Below, piece after piece: positions 17,021-26,065 of a stretch of 36,829 bases of DNA (the first letter of the stretch is position 1; each line of letters opens with the position of its first letter). Origin of the DNA: Limnobaculum allomyrinae. Lineage in GTDB: Bacteria; Pseudomonadota; Gammaproteobacteria; Enterobacterales; Enterobacteriaceae. Under the pieces are notes generated by a model. The model worked only from the letters and a program-made list of their open reading frames with translations, had not been told where the DNA came from and ran no database searches. Both the position numbers and the translations under genes were made by a program. Location: contig NZ_JADRCR010000018.1 in the NCBI RefSeq assembly GCF_016649425.1, positions 1-36,829 on the forward strand, in the 5' to 3' direction.

Positions 17021-17854
17021 ATGAAAAAATGGTTTTTAGTCGCGGCAGCGCTGGCATTTAGCGCCTCAGTAACAGCAGCTACTCCGTGGCAGAAAGTGAA
17101 GGAACCCGTTCCCGGTGAGCCTCAGGCGATTGGCGGTTTCTCTAACGGTTGTATTATTGGTGCTCAACCTCTGGAACTGCAGGGTGAAGGGTATCAGGTG
17201 ATGCGTAGCCAGCAGTTACGCTATTTTGGTCACCCGGATTTACTGTCATTTATCGATCGTTTAACTACTGAAACTCAGGCAAATGGTTTAGGTAATGTGC
17301 TGGTGGGTGATATGGGAATGCCTGCCGGTGGACGTTTTGCTACCGGGCATGCCAGTCATCAGAGCGGTCTGGACGTAGATATTTGGTTACAGTTACCCAC
17401 TTCTCGCTGGAGTGCCACTCAGTTAAAAAATCCGAGAGCGATTGATTTAGTCTCTGGTGACGGCAAGCGCGTCGTTGAAAGCCTGTGGCAACCACAAGTT
17501 GGTGAGCTGATTAAACTGGCTGCCAGCGATCGCGATGTTACACGTATTTTTGTTCATCCGGCAATTAAGCAGAAGCTGTGTCAAACTGCCGGAACCGATC
17601 GCACCTGGTTGCGTAAAGTTCGCCCATGGTTTGGTCATCGCGCCCATATGCATGTGCGTTTACGCTGTCCGGCAGATAGCCATGACTGCGAAGAGCAGGC
17701 GGCAATTCCTGCTGGCGATGGTTGTGGAGCAGAATTGACCAGTTGGTTGGAAGCGCCAGCCAAATTACCAAACGCTAAACCTAAAGATCCGGTTATTCCG
17801 GAACCGCCGGCAGCATGTAAAGCACTGATAGTGAATAATTTTAAGGCAGAATAA
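17021..17854 (+). CDS. mepA: MepA, periplasmic murein endopeptidase
   Basis: LAS-type zinc metallopeptidase that cuts D-Ala-mDAP (and mDAP-mDAP) cross-links in peptidoglycan. The 277-residue precursor has a signal peptide ending SVTA/ATP. Zinc ligands are visible as His113 and Asp120 in [13 protein letters not shown] and His211 in HRAHMHVRL, with the same numbers as I recall for E. coli. Six or more cysteines in the C-terminal half fit the disulfides known for this enzyme. Confidence 0.96.
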   Translation: MKKWFLVAAALAFSASVTAATPWQKVKEPVPGEPQAIGGFSNGCIIGAQPLELQGEGYQVMRSQQLRYFGHPDLLSFIDRLTTETQANGLGNVLVGDMGMPAGGRFATGHASHQSGLDVDIWLQLPTSRWSATQLKNPRAIDLVSGDGKRVVESLWQPQVGELIKLAASDRDVTRIFVHPAIKQKLCQTAGTDRTWLRKVRPWFGHRAHMHVRLRCPADSHDCEEQAAIPAGDGCGAELTSWLEAPAKLPNAKPKDPVIPEPPAACKALIVNNFKAE

Positions 17855-17857
17855 TAA

Positions 17858-18658
17858 ATGGAGTGGCTTCCGCTCGGCGTTGAGATTTATCTGATTTTAT
17901 TTTTTGTTGCAATGCTGGCCGGATTTATTGACTCCATTGCGGGTGGTGGCGGGCTGATTAGCCTGCCAGCACTAATGTCAGTCGGTATTCCGCCTGCCCA
18001 GGCGCTTGCCACCAATAAGTTACAGTCTATTGGCGGATCGTTTTCCGCCAGTCTCTATTTTATCCGCCAGAAAGCGGTGGATTTAAAAGACCAGCGATGG
18101 ACTATTTTGCTGACTTTTATTGGCGCCATGTTTGGCGCCATTCTTATTCAGCATATTGACGCAGATATTTTACGTTCTATTCTGCCGTTGTTGGTTATTG
18201 CCATTGGGCTCTACTTCATTTTTAGCCCTAAAGTAGGGGAAGCGGATCGGCAGAAACGTTTAACCACCTGGCCTTTTGCTTTCGTTGCCGGATTTTGCGT
18301 GGGTTTTTACGATGGGTTTTTTGGACCCGGTGCCGGTTCTTTCTTTGCCTTAGCCTATGTTACACTGCGCGGCTTCAATCTGACCAAATCCACGGCTCAT
18401 GCCAAAGTGTTGAACTTCACTTCGAATCTGGCTTCATTGCTGTTTTTTATTCTGGGCGGCAAGGTGGTATGGAGCGTTGGCCTGGTGATGTTATGTGGTC
18501 AGGTTATTGGTGCCCGTAGTGGTGCTCGTATGGTACTGACCAAAGGGCAAAAACTGATACGGCCTATGCTGATTACCGTGTCGTTCGTGATGAGTTGTAA
18601 ACTTATATACGACAACCACAGCGCTGAGATTCATCAGTGGGTTGCAGGTTTTTTCTAA
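17858..18658 (+). CDS. yfcA: YfcA, TSUP/TauE-SafE family membrane transporter
   Basis: A 266-residue polytopic inner-membrane protein with about eight helices and the family motif DSIAGGGGLISLPALM near the start, repeated in degenerate form as YDGFFGPGAGSFF in the second half. Members of this family move sulfur- or carbon-containing anions; the substrate of YfcA is not known to me. It begins three bases after the mepA stop, as part of the aroC-mepA-yfcA-epmC-yfcL run. Confidence 0.93.
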   Translation: MEWLPLGVEIYLILFFVAMLAGFIDSIAGGGGLISLPALMSVGIPPAQALATNKLQSIGGSFSASLYFIRQKAVDLKDQRWTILLTFIGAMFGAILIQHIDADILRSILPLLVIAIGLYFIFSPKVGEADRQKRLTTWPFAFVAGFCVGFYDGFFGPGAGSFFALAYVTLRGFNLTKSTAHAKVLNFTSNLASLLFFILGGKVVWSVGLVMLCGQVIGARSGARMVLTKGQKLIRPMLITVSFVMSCKLIYDNHSAEIHQWVAGFF

Positions 18659-18701
18659 TAAAAAAGTAGGGATACACCCTCTTAATACAGAGTGACGTTA
18701 A

Positions 18702-19262
18702 TTGACCAGACAACATAATCCTCAGGATCTTATCGATCTGTTTGAGCAAACCTTTGGCCAGGATTACCAGACTAAATTGGTTCAGGGTGATGATGAACCT
18801 ATCTATCTGCCGGCAGATGATAGTACTCCTTACCATCAGGTGGTTTTTGCCCATGGTTTTTACGCCAGCGCTTTTCATGAAATTTCTCACTGGTGTATTG
18901 CCGGAGAGCAGCGGCGTCAACAGGTTGATTACGGTTACTGGTATTGCCCGGATGGGCGTAGTGCTGATAAACAGTCTGAGTTTGAAGTGGTAGAGATTAA
19001 ACCACAGGCGTTTGACTGGTTTTTCTGCGTGGCATCGGGTTATCCATTTAACGTGAGTTGCGATAATCTGGAAGGGGATTTTCAGCCAGACCGTATTGCG
19101 TTTCAACGTAAGGTTCATGCTCAGGTAATGGACTATCTGGAGAAGGGGATACCAGAGAGACCAGCCCGTTTTATTCAGGCGCTACAAAAATTCTACCAGA
19201 CCAGGCCATTAACGGCGGATGATTTTCCTTATCCGGAATACCCTACGGGTTGGTGCAATTAA
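18702..19262 (+). CDS. epmC: EpmC, elongation factor P hydroxylase
   Basis: Hydroxylates the lysyl-lysine modification of elongation factor P made by EpmA and EpmB. The 186-residue protein contains HEISHWCIAG with His59, Glu60 and His63 as metal ligands, and the strongly conserved GYWYCPDGR and GYPFNVSCDNLEGDF. TTG 18702 is the earliest possible start because an in-frame TAA immediately precedes it, and no ATG follows for a long way; GAGTGA at about 18690 can serve as the ribosome-binding site. Confidence 0.93.
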   Translation: MTRQHNPQDLIDLFEQTFGQDYQTKLVQGDDEPIYLPADDSTPYHQVVFAHGFYASAFHEISHWCIAGEQRRQQVDYGYWYCPDGRSADKQSEFEVVEIKPQAFDWFFCVASGYPFNVSCDNLEGDFQPDRIAFQRKVHAQVMDYLEKGIPERPARFIQALQKFYQTRPLTADDFPYPEYPTGWCN

Positions 19263-19344
19263 TTTACTCTGATCTTAAATTCAGAAGGGCTGTTACTGCC
19301 CGATTAACCATTAACCAAATCTATTAATAAAATAGAGAGACCGC

Positions 19345-19617
19345 ATGATTGCAGAATTAGAGAACCGCATATTGGATCTGATCGACAGTAATGTAGAACA
19401 TGCCAGTGATGATGAACTGTTTGCCGGTGGTTATTTACGTGGTCATATTACGCTGGCAGCGGCTCAGGCAGAAGAGCAGGGCAGCAGTAGTTTGAGCGAT
19501 TATGCACAGCTGATTGAACAAAGTCTGGATAAAGCCATTAAGGCCGGTGAACTTTCGCCTCCGGATCAGGTGCTGGTTTTTAATCTGTGGAAGAGTTTGC
19601 AGCAGAAAGTAGAATAA
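19345..19617 (+). CDS. yfcL: YfcL family protein
   Basis: A 90-residue, acidic, probably all-helical cytoplasmic protein matching E. coli YfcL (HASDDELFAGGYLRGHITLA, KAIKAGELSPPDQ). No function is known to me. GAGAGA precedes the ATG. Last gene of the run that starts at prmB, in the same order as E. coli. Confidence 0.93.
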   Translation: MIAELENRILDLIDSNVEHASDDELFAGGYLRGHITLAAAQAEEQGSSSLSDYAQLIEQSLDKAIKAGELSPPDQVLVFNLWKSLQQKVE

Positions 19618-19634
19618 TCCGTTTTACTTTTTAA

Positions 19635-19665
19635 GGTTCGGACGAAGAAAATACGCGTCCGAACC
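19635..19665. terminator. Hairpin between convergent yfcL and mnmC
   Basis: GGTTCGGACG (19635-19644) pairs with CGTCCGAACC (19656-19665), a perfect 10-bp stem with an 11-nt loop. No real T tract follows on either strand, but the position between two convergent genes makes a shared terminator likely. Confidence 0.55.
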
Positions 19666-19674
19666 CGAAGTGAT

Positions 19675-21696
19675 TTACAGCGGTGTTCCTTTCAGTAGTT
19701 TTCTTACCCAGAGTCGATTTGGGTTCAGCGCAGCCAAAATATCCGCAGGCAACGGCAGTGGTTCATTAAAGATTTGCCCTGCCAGTGTTTCTGCCAGCAG
19801 TGGGGCTGAACAAAGACCGCGTGAACCCAATCCGCTCAGCATATACAGCCCCGGCCATACCGGAGCCTGCTCCACTTTTTCACCGCGTTTTAGTTTGCGA
19901 TCCAGATGCCGGTAGGATTCTCGTAACCGTGGGTAATCTGCGACGGCTCCCATCATTGGCAAGTGGTCACGAATGGCGCTACGGACGCTGCACCGGGCTA
20001 ATTTGTCGCTGATATCAATATGTCGTGGCCAGTCGATATCCGGCAAACAGTTTAACAGGCGCTGGCGATTTTCTTGCTGTTCCGACTGGCGATAATCGAT
20101 TTGACTGTCTCCCCGACCATAGCTGGCACCAATACAATGGTATTGATGATTGATATCCACTGGTGTCATATAGCCATCGTAGCAAATGACCTGTTTTAGT
20201 TGGCTTAGCACGGAACTGGTTGGAACCTGTGATACCTGACCGCGTACCGGGGTGAGTGATAGTGGGGTGGTTTGTTCAAATTCAGTTACCTGATAGCCAT
20301 TCGCTAAAATGACAGTAGCATGCTGGGCTATTTCCCCATGGCTGAAGGTTAACTCCCATCCTTGTTCCGCTAGTTTTAATCCAGTGAGAGAGTGCTGGTA
20401 ACAGGTTTTCATTCCAAGCGTTTGCGCATGGTTTAATGCATTGGCAGTTAACTGTCGGGGAGAAAGCCATCCTCCTAAAGGATAATGAATACCTCCGCAG
20501 CCGGTAGGTAGCCCACATAACGTTTCAGCCTGTTGTTGTGACAAACCATAGGCGATCTCTGGCAAAGGATTGGATGCCAGAATGACGTCATTTTTATTTC
20601 GACTCTTTTCGTCATAGCCCAGTTGGGTTACACCACACCATTGATGGTCAAAGTCTATCCCTTCCCTTAACAGACTATCGTAACGCTGGCGGGCAAAGGT
20701 AAATGCATGACTAAAGAAACGGGTCATTACATTTTCTCGCCCTAACAGGGGGTAGAGAGCTCCCTGATAGTTTCCTGATGCGCCTTGTGCCGGCAACTCA
20801 TCGGTACAATAGAGCGTGACCTTCGCCCCGCGACGCAGTAACGCCAGCGCCGTCATAGCACTGGCGATACCACCACCAATAATCGCTACATCCATTGGCT
20901 GTTGGGCACATGGGCTGGTATACCACGGCGCATTTAACGGTTGTTGAAGAGGCAAGTTGGGCTGACGGATGCCCACCAACATCTCTCGTTTCTGCCCAAA
21001 ACCTTTAATACGTGAAACATCAAAACCTGCTTCCTGCAAGCCCCTGCGAACGAATCCGGCAGCCGTAAAGGTGGCAAAGGTACCCTGTTCGGCAGCAAGC
21101 CTGACCATTTGTTGAAACAGTAGCGGAGTCCACATTTCCGGGTTTTTAGAGGGAGCGAAACCGTCAAGAAACCAGGCATCTACCTTGCCATTAATGCTGT
21201 CATCAAGTTGAGGCAGTAGCGTATTCACATCCCCAAACCACAGATCCAGCGTGACCCGTCCATCATCCAGTAACAACCGATGACAGCCAGGCAAGGCAGA
21301 AGGCCATTGTTGTTGTAGCTGTTCGCATAACGATGAAAATTGTGGCCATGCCTGATGAACCTGCTGTAAGTCTTCACCTCGTAAAGGAAATTTTTCAAAG
21401 CTAATGAAATGCAGATGTTTCAGCTGAGATCTCTGATGGCTTGCATAAAACTGACGAAAAGCATGCCATAAGGTAAGAAAGTTTAACCCGGTGCCAAACC
21501 CGGTTTCAGCTACGGTAAAACTACGCTTAGCATGCGCAGAGAATCTTTCAGGAATGCGATTACCCGTTAGAAAAACATATTTCGTCTCTTCCTGACCATC
21601 CTGATTAGAAAAATAGACATCATCAAATTCTCGGGAAACAGGTGTACCCTGTTCGTTCCAATTGAGGTCAGCATGTTGGATTGGGGTGCCATTCAC
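19675..21696 (-). CDS. mnmC: MnmC, bifunctional tRNA mnm5s2U34 biosynthesis enzyme
   Basis: Completes the mnm5s2U modification of tRNA wobble uridine. The N-terminal methyltransferase (SAM motif [31 protein letters not shown]) methylates nm5 to mnm5, and the C-terminal FAD oxidase (dinucleotide motif [20 protein letters not shown]) converts cmnm5 to nm5. GTG 21696 is chosen because [13 protein letters not shown] then aligns with the E. coli N-terminus residue for residue, giving 673 residues; TTG 21715-21717 is an alternative start. Ends [17 protein letters not shown] like E. coli. Confidence 0.95.
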   Translation of the reverse strand: MNGTPIQHADLNWNEQGTPVSREFDDVYFSNQDGQEETKYVFLTGNRIPERFSAHAKRSFTVAETGFGTGLNFLTLWHAFRQFYASHQRSQLKHLHFISFEKFPLRGEDLQQVHQAWPQFSSLCEQLQQQWPSALPGCHRLLLDDGRVTLDLWFGDVNTLLPQLDDSINGKVDAWFLDGFAPSKNPEMWTPLLFQQMVRLAAEQGTFATFTAAGFVRRGLQEAGFDVSRIKGFGQKREMLVGIRQPNLPLQQPLNAPWYTSPCAQQPMDVAIIGGGIASAMTALALLRRGAKVTLYCTDELPAQGASGNYQGALYPLLGRENVMTRFFSHAFTFARQRYDSLLREGIDFDHQWCGVTQLGYDEKSRNKNDVILASNPLPEIAYGLSQQQAETLCGLPTGCGGIHYPLGGWLSPRQLTANALNHAQTLGMKTCYQHSLTGLKLAEQGWELTFSHGEIAQHATVILANGYQVTEFEQTTPLSLTPVRGQVSQVPTSSVLSQLKQVICYDGYMTPVDINHQYHCIGASYGRGDSQIDYRQSEQQENRQRLLNCLPDIDWPRHIDISDKLARCSVRSAIRDHLPMMGAVADYPRLRESYRHLDRKLKRGEKVEQAPVWPGLYMLSGLGSRGLCSAPLLAETLAGQIFNEPLPLPADILAALNPNRLWVRKLLKGTPL

Positions 21697-21782
21697 GTTA
21701 AAAGACCGTCTGTTCAAGTGCTAGCGAGATCATAATGATGGACGACTCGTCAGAAAATTAACATCTTTTGTTGCATCTTTTT

Positions 21783-21799
21783 TGCTGATCGGACTTGTT
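21783..21799 (+). promoter_or_regulatory. FadR-like activator site of fabB
   Basis: TGCTGATCGGACTTGTT agrees with the FadR operator AGCTGGTCCGACnTGTT at 13 of 16 defined positions. It is immediately upstream of the FabR-like palindrome, the same arrangement as at E. coli fabB, where FadR activates. Confidence 0.75.
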
Positions 21800-21800
21800 C

Positions 21801-21818
21801 AGCTTACAAGTGTAAGCT
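21801..21818. promoter_or_regulatory. FabR-like repressor palindrome of fabB
   Basis: AGCTTACAAGTGTAAGCT is a perfect palindrome with 8-bp arms around AG, resembling the FabR operator (AGCGTACA-N2-TGTACGCT type). It overlaps a candidate -35 box CTTACA (21803-21808) that is 17 bp from a -10-like TATGCA (21826-21831), so binding would block fabB transcription. Confidence 0.75.
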
Positions 21819-21871
21819 AATCTGTTATGCAAATTCCGCCATGCAATATAAAGTAAAAACAGAGGTAATAG

Positions 21872-23086
21872 ATGAAACGTGCAGTTATCACCGGATTAGG
21901 TGTTATTTCTAGTATTGGTAATAACAAACAAGAGGTCCTGGAATCTTTAGAACTGGGACGTTCTGGTATTACCCATGCTCAGGAACTGCAAGATGCCGGC
22001 ATGCGTAGCCATGTTTGGGGTAATATTAAGCTGGATACCGCTGGGTTAATTGACCGTAAAGTTGCTCGCTTCATGAGTGATGCTTCAATTTATGCCTATC
22101 TTTCTATGCAGGAAGCGATTCAGGATTCAGGATTAGCGGACAATCAAGTTTCTAATGAGCGTACCGGTTTAGTTGTCGGCTCTGGTGGTGGTTCTCCACG
22201 TAGCCAGGTTGCTGGTGCTGATGGTATGCGTTCTCGTGGTTTACGCGGTGTTGGCCCTTATATGGTGACCAAAGCTATGGCCTCAGGTGTTTCTGCCTGT
22301 CTGGCAACCCCATTTAAAATTCGTGGTGTTAACTACTCAATCAGTTCTGCCTGTGCCACCTCTGCACACTGTATTGGCCATGCGGTTGAACTGATTCAAC
22401 TGGGCAAGCAGGACGTCGTGTTTGCCGGCGGTGGCGAAGAGCTATGCTGGGAACTCTCTTGTGAGTTTGATGCCATGGGCGCACTGTCTACCCAGTATAA
22501 CGATACGCCAGAAAAAGCCTCTCGTACTTATGATTCAGCCCGTGACGGCTTTGTCATCTCTGGCGGTGGCGGTATGGTTGTGGTTGAAGAGTTGGAGCAT
22601 GCTCTGGCTCGTGGTGCACATATCTATGCTGAAATCGTAGGTTATGGCGCAACATCTGACGGTGCTGATATGGTTGCTCCATCAGGTGAAGGTGCTGCAC
22701 GTTGTATGAGAATGGCAATGCAGGGTGTTGATACGCCAATTGACTATCTCAACGTACATGGTACTTCCACACCGGTTGGTGATGTGAAAGAGCTGGGTGC
22801 AATTCGTGAAGTGTTTGGTGATAACACTCCGGCAATTTCTTCTACTAAAGCGATGACCGGTCACGCACTGGGTGCCGCTGGTGTACATGAGGCCATCTAT
22901 ACTTTATTGATGGTTGAACATGGTTTTATCGCACCAAGTATCAATATTGAAAATCTGGACGAACAGGCTGCCGGCATGAATATTGTTACCAAGACAACTC
23001 GTCAGGAATTAACCACGGCGATGTCTAACAGCTTCGGTTTTGGTGGTACTAACGCCACTCTGGTAATGCGTAAATACAGCAAATAA
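21872..23086 (+). CDS. fabB: FabB, 3-oxoacyl-ACP synthase I
   Basis: Condensing enzyme needed to elongate unsaturated fatty acids. The 404-residue protein has the catalytic triad Cys161 ([11 protein letters not shown]), His296 ([11 protein letters not shown]) and His331 ([11 protein letters not shown]), the C-H-H arrangement of KAS I. Preceded by an AGAGGTAATAG ribosome-binding region and by the FadR/FabR operator pair; followed by a strong terminator. Neighbour mnmC is divergent, as in E. coli. Confidence 0.98.
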   Translation: MKRAVITGLGVISSIGNNKQEVLESLELGRSGITHAQELQDAGMRSHVWGNIKLDTAGLIDRKVARFMSDASIYAYLSMQEAIQDSGLADNQVSNERTGLVVGSGGGSPRSQVAGADGMRSRGLRGVGPYMVTKAMASGVSACLATPFKIRGVNYSISSACATSAHCIGHAVELIQLGKQDVVFAGGGEELCWELSCEFDAMGALSTQYNDTPEKASRTYDSARDGFVISGGGGMVVVEELEHALARGAHIYAEIVGYGATSDGADMVAPSGEGAARCMRMAMQGVDTPIDYLNVHGTSTPVGDVKELGAIREVFGDNTPAISSTKAMTGHALGAAGVHEAIYTLLMVEHGFIAPSINIENLDEQAAGMNIVTKTTRQELTTAMSNSFGFGGTNATLVMRKYSK

Positions 23087-23104
23087 GCTTTTTAGTTTAT
23101 CTGT

Positions 23105-23140
23105 AAAAACAGCCGGTGAGATAATCACCGGCTGTTTTTA
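23105..23140. terminator. Terminator of fabB
   Basis: ACAGCCGGTGA (23109-23119) and TCACCGGCTGT (23125-23135) form an 11-bp stem with a 5-nt loop, followed by TTTTTATTTT and preceded by an A tract, so it can work in both directions. Confidence 0.9.
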
Positions 23141-23258
23141 TTTTATCGGATGGGTAAAACCCATTACGTTATTCAGGTATCATAACGGCTATTCCGGCCC
23201 AGCCATTCTTGATTAATAAAAGTTCTTTCGGTTCATTGGATTGCCGAAGGACGGTTAA

Positions 23259-23276
23259 ATGCTCCTATGTCTTTAA
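23259..23276 (+). other. Five-codon mini reading frame overlapping the rhtA start
   Basis: ATG CTC CTA TGT CTT TAA begins 7 bases after AAGGA (23247-23251), the best ribosome-binding site here, and overlaps the rhtA ATG (23267) in another frame. It could couple or limit rhtA translation; there is no direct evidence that it is translated. Confidence 0.3.
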
Positions 23277-24190
23277 AAGATAAAAAATCATCTGTATTAA
23301 TTCCCGTCATTTTGTTGCTTGTCGCTATGCTATCAATTCAGGGTGGAGCATCGTTGGCGAAAACGCTTTTTCCTGCCGTTGGTGCGCAGGGCGTAACTGC
23401 TTACCGCCTTTTCTTAGGTACCATTATTCTGATGATTTTTTTACGCCCGTGGCGTAAACAGACAACTCGTACACCTGCACCCGGCGCTCGTTGGTGGTTG
23501 GTCGCTTATGGTCTGTCTCTTGGCGGAATGAACCTGCTGTTTTATATGTCTTTGAGGACAGTGCCTCTGGGCATTGCTGTTGCATTAGAGTTTATCGGGC
23601 CGCTGGCGGTGGCAATGTGCTCTTCCCGTCGGGTGGTAGACTTCCTCTGGATTGGTCTGGTGATTATCGGGTTAGGATTATTACTGCCGCTGCGTCAATC
23701 GGTGAACGGCATCGATCCGGTAGGTGCCTGTTATGCGTTGGGCGCTGGCTTTTTCTGGGCGCTGTATATCATATTTGGTCAGCGAGCAGGAGCCAATTAT
23801 GGTACTCGTTCTGTGGCGTTAGGCGCATTAGTAGCAACGATTATAGCTGTACCTATCGGTGTTGCCCATGCCGGCAGCGATCTGTTTGCACTATCGTTAT
23901 TACCGGTAGCTATTGGTGTGGCTATTCTCTCTACGGCATTACCTTACTCGCTGGAAATGGTGGCCTTGACCCGTCTACCCGCTCAAACCTTTGGTACTCT
24001 GACCAGCCTGGAACCTGCCATTGGTGCGCTTTCGGGGCTGATTTTCCTTAATGAAACCCTCTCATGGATGCAATGGATGGGGCTGTTTGCCGTTATTGTT
24101 GCTTCAATGGGAGCTTCGTTGACGATTAAGCGCAAGGCGAAGTTGGAGACGGTAGAGATAGAGAAGGGTGGCGTTGTTTTGGATAAATAA
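23267..24190 (+). CDS. rhtA: RhtA, threonine/homoserine exporter (EamA/DMT family)
   Basis: Inner-membrane exporter of homoserine, threonine and related amino acids. The 307-residue protein has ten predicted helices in two EamA repeats, with VAMLSIQGGASLAKTLFP, SLGGMNLLFYMSLRTVPLGIAVALEFIGPLAVA (located at about 84-116) and AILSTALPYSLEMVALTRLP matching E. coli RhtA closely. In E. coli rhtA is far from fabB (near dps/ompX), so its place here reflects rearrangement. Confidence 0.93.
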   Translation: MSLKDKKSSVLIPVILLLVAMLSIQGGASLAKTLFPAVGAQGVTAYRLFLGTIILMIFLRPWRKQTTRTPAPGARWWLVAYGLSLGGMNLLFYMSLRTVPLGIAVALEFIGPLAVAMCSSRRVVDFLWIGLVIIGLGLLLPLRQSVNGIDPVGACYALGAGFFWALYIIFGQRAGANYGTRSVALGALVATIIAVPIGVAHAGSDLFALSLLPVAIGVAILSTALPYSLEMVALTRLPAQTFGTLTSLEPAIGALSGLIFLNETLSWMQWMGLFAVIVASMGASLTIKRKAKLETVEIEKGGVVLDK

Positions 24191-24225
24191 GCTAATTCAG
24201 TTCGTAGTCTGCTTCCTCCGCAAAT

Positions 24226-24258
24226 TTTGCTCGACTGCCTGTGTGGTAGTCGAGCAAA
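24226..24258. terminator. Hairpin between convergent rhtA and the PLP enzyme gene
   Basis: TTTGCTCGACT (24226-24236) and AGTCGAGCAAA (24248-24258) form an 11-bp stem with an 11-nt loop, 35 bases past the rhtA stop. The T/A ends are inside the stem, so it could serve either gene. Confidence 0.55.
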
Positions 24259-24284
24259 GGATATAAGAGCCAAACTCTCAACAT

Positions 24285-25325
24285 TTATAGATCCAGCAAT
24301 AACCCCTGATACTCACTTAAATCTCCCAGATTTTGTTTCACCCATTCAGGATTATAATAAGTATCCAAATACCGCTCACCGCTGTCACACAGCAAAGTCA
24401 CTACCGCGCCGGTCTCACCTTTGTCGCGCATCCGTTTCATTAATTGTAGAGCACCCCAAACGTTGGTACCGGTAGAGGCGCCGGTTTTACGACCGAGGAT
24501 TTTTTCCAGCCAGAGAATGGTAGCGATACTGGCGGCATCAGGAACCTGTATCATTTCGTCAATGACTTGTGGAATAAATGAAGGCTCAACGCGCGGGCGG
24601 CCAATACCCTCAATGCGACTACCACAATGGGCGGATGGGGTACGGTCCCCCGTTTGGTAATAGTTGTAAAATACCGAGTTCTCCGGGTCGACTACCACCA
24701 GTCGGGTATCGTGCCCCTGATATCGAATATAACGTCCCAGCGTTGCGGAGGTACCGCCGGTACCGGCGCTCATCACGATGTAGTTAGGGATGGTATGAGG
24801 TTCGCGCTGCATTTGGCGGAAAATACTGTCAGCGATATTGTTATTACCACGCCAGTCGGTTGCCCGTTCAGCATAAGTAAACTGATCCATATAGTGACCA
24901 TTAAGCTCTTTTGCCAGACGTTCCGATGCTTCGTAAATTTCCGATGGATGTTTCACAAAATGGCAGCGACCGCCGTAAAATTCAATCAGTTCTATTTTAC
25001 GTTTGGCGGTACAGTCTGGCATAACGGCAATAAACGGTAGACCCAGTAAGCGCGCAAAGTAAGCTTCAGATACCGCAGTACTGCCCGATGAGGCTTCAAT
25101 AATGGTAGTATCCTGTTTAATCCAGCCATTAGACAGGCCGTATAAAAACAGCGAACGAGCCAGGCGGTGTTTCAGGCTACCGGTAGGATGGGTACTTTCA
25201 TCTTTCAGGTAGAGATGAATGCCGGGAAACTGTGGCAACTGCATACGGATCAAGTGTGTATCGGCCGAGCGTTGAAAGTCCGCTTCAATTTCACTGATAG
25301 CTTGTTTTACCCATTGGCGATTCAT
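24285..25325 (-). CDS. PLP-dependent cysteine synthase/desulfhydrase family protein, CcdA-like
   Basis: Fold-type II PLP enzyme of 346 residues. Lys52 in [11 protein letters not shown] is the expected Schiff-base lysine, [10 protein letters not shown] the substrate loop, [14 protein letters not shown] the phosphate-binding loop, and [14 protein letters not shown] the C-terminal motif. It differs from CysK/CysM and, with its divergent partner decR, resembles the cysteine-inducible cysteine desulfhydrase CcdA described in Pantoea ananatis. Release of sulfide, pyruvate and ammonia from cysteine is therefore the likely role, by context. ATG 25325 with GAGG upstream is preferred to TTG 25343. Confidence 0.8.
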   Translation of the reverse strand: MNRQWVKQAISEIEADFQRSADTHLIRMQLPQFPGIHLYLKDESTHPTGSLKHRLARSLFLYGLSNGWIKQDTTIIEASSGSTAVSEAYFARLLGLPFIAVMPDCTAKRKIELIEFYGGRCHFVKHPSEIYEASERLAKELNGHYMDQFTYAERATDWRGNNNIADSIFRQMQREPHTIPNYIVMSAGTGGTSATLGRYIRYQGHDTRLVVVDPENSVFYNYYQTGDRTPSAHCGSRIEGIGRPRVEPSFIPQVIDEMIQVPDAASIATILWLEKILGRKTGASTGTNVWGALQLMKRMRDKGETGAVVTLLCDSGERYLDTYYNPEWVKQNLGDLSEYQGLLLDL

Positions 25326-25407
25326 ATTCTTTTCCTCTGACAACCTGTTGATAACCTGCCCGGCAGGTTATGAGTCTATACTGATAGATTAACGGTGTTG
25401 TCAGAAA

Positions 25408-25440
25408 AAATTATTGCTATTTTTACTGTATAATAGCTAT
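25408..25440. promoter_or_regulatory. Promoter/operator region between the PLP enzyme gene and decR
   Basis: A consensus -10 box TATAAT lies at 25429-25434 for plus-strand transcription of decR, without a good -35. Two related decamers, TTATTGCTAT (25411-25420) and TAATAGCTAT (25431-25440), recur 20 bp apart around it. Such helically phased repeats in a shared divergent promoter suit an Lrp/AsnC-type regulator; that DecR binds here is inferred. Confidence 0.5.
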
Positions 25441-25471
25441 ATGGTAGAAAATATTTCTCTCTGAGGCTGAT

Positions 25472-25933
25472 GTGCTAGATAAAATTGACCGAAAAATGCT
25501 GACTCTGCTACAAAAAGACTGCACGCTGTCACTTCAGACGCTGGCGGATGAGGTTAGCCTGACTTCCACACCTTGCTGGAAGAGGCTGAAAAGGCTGGAA
25601 GATGAGGGCTATATTCGTCATAAAGTCGCCCTGTTAGATGCGGAGAAGCTGGGGCTGAGCCTGACGGCTTTTGTATTGATAAAAACTCAATGCCACAGCC
25701 GTGACTGGTATCAGAGCTTTGTGGATTGTGTGGAAGATATGCCAGAAGTGATGGCCTTTTACCGCATGGCTGGTGAATATGATTATCTGATGCGGGTTCA
25801 GGTTGCCGATATGAAGAGCTTTGACAATTTTTATAAGCGTCTGGTCAATAGTGTAAGTGGGCTCAGCGATGTGACCTCCAGCTTTGCTATGGAAGAAATA
25901 AAGCTCACTACCTGTTTACCTATTACGGAATAG
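25472..25933 (+). CDS. decR: DecR (YbaO), Lrp/AsnC family cysteine-responsive regulator
   Basis: The 153-residue protein has an N-terminal helix-turn-helix ([41 protein letters not shown]) and a C-terminal RAM ligand/oligomerisation domain ([26 protein letters not shown]). Close to E. coli DecR, which activates cysteine detoxification genes in response to cysteine. The start is GTG 25472 after TGAGG. It is divergent from the CcdA-like gene and upstream of mdlAB, as ybaO is in E. coli. Confidence 0.93.
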   Translation: MLDKIDRKMLTLLQKDCTLSLQTLADEVSLTSTPCWKRLKRLEDEGYIRHKVALLDAEKLGLSLTAFVLIKTQCHSRDWYQSFVDCVEDMPEVMAFYRMAGEYDYLMRVQVADMKSFDNFYKRLVNSVSGLSDVTSSFAMEEIKLTTCLPITE

Positions 25934-26065
25934 GATAATGTTTACCGCTAAATGAGAAATAATTTCATTTGGCCTGGTTGAAAATGGTATCCTTTCACCG
26001 CTGATTTTATTGAATTTAAACTAATGCAGTCACCCAGATGATTGCCTGATGACCGGATTAATATA

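Noticed and set aside
24285..25325. Assignment as cysK, cysM or cystathionine beta-synthase
   Set aside because: The active-site and C-terminal motifs ([17 protein letters not shown]) and the decR neighbour fit the CcdA-like subgroup better.
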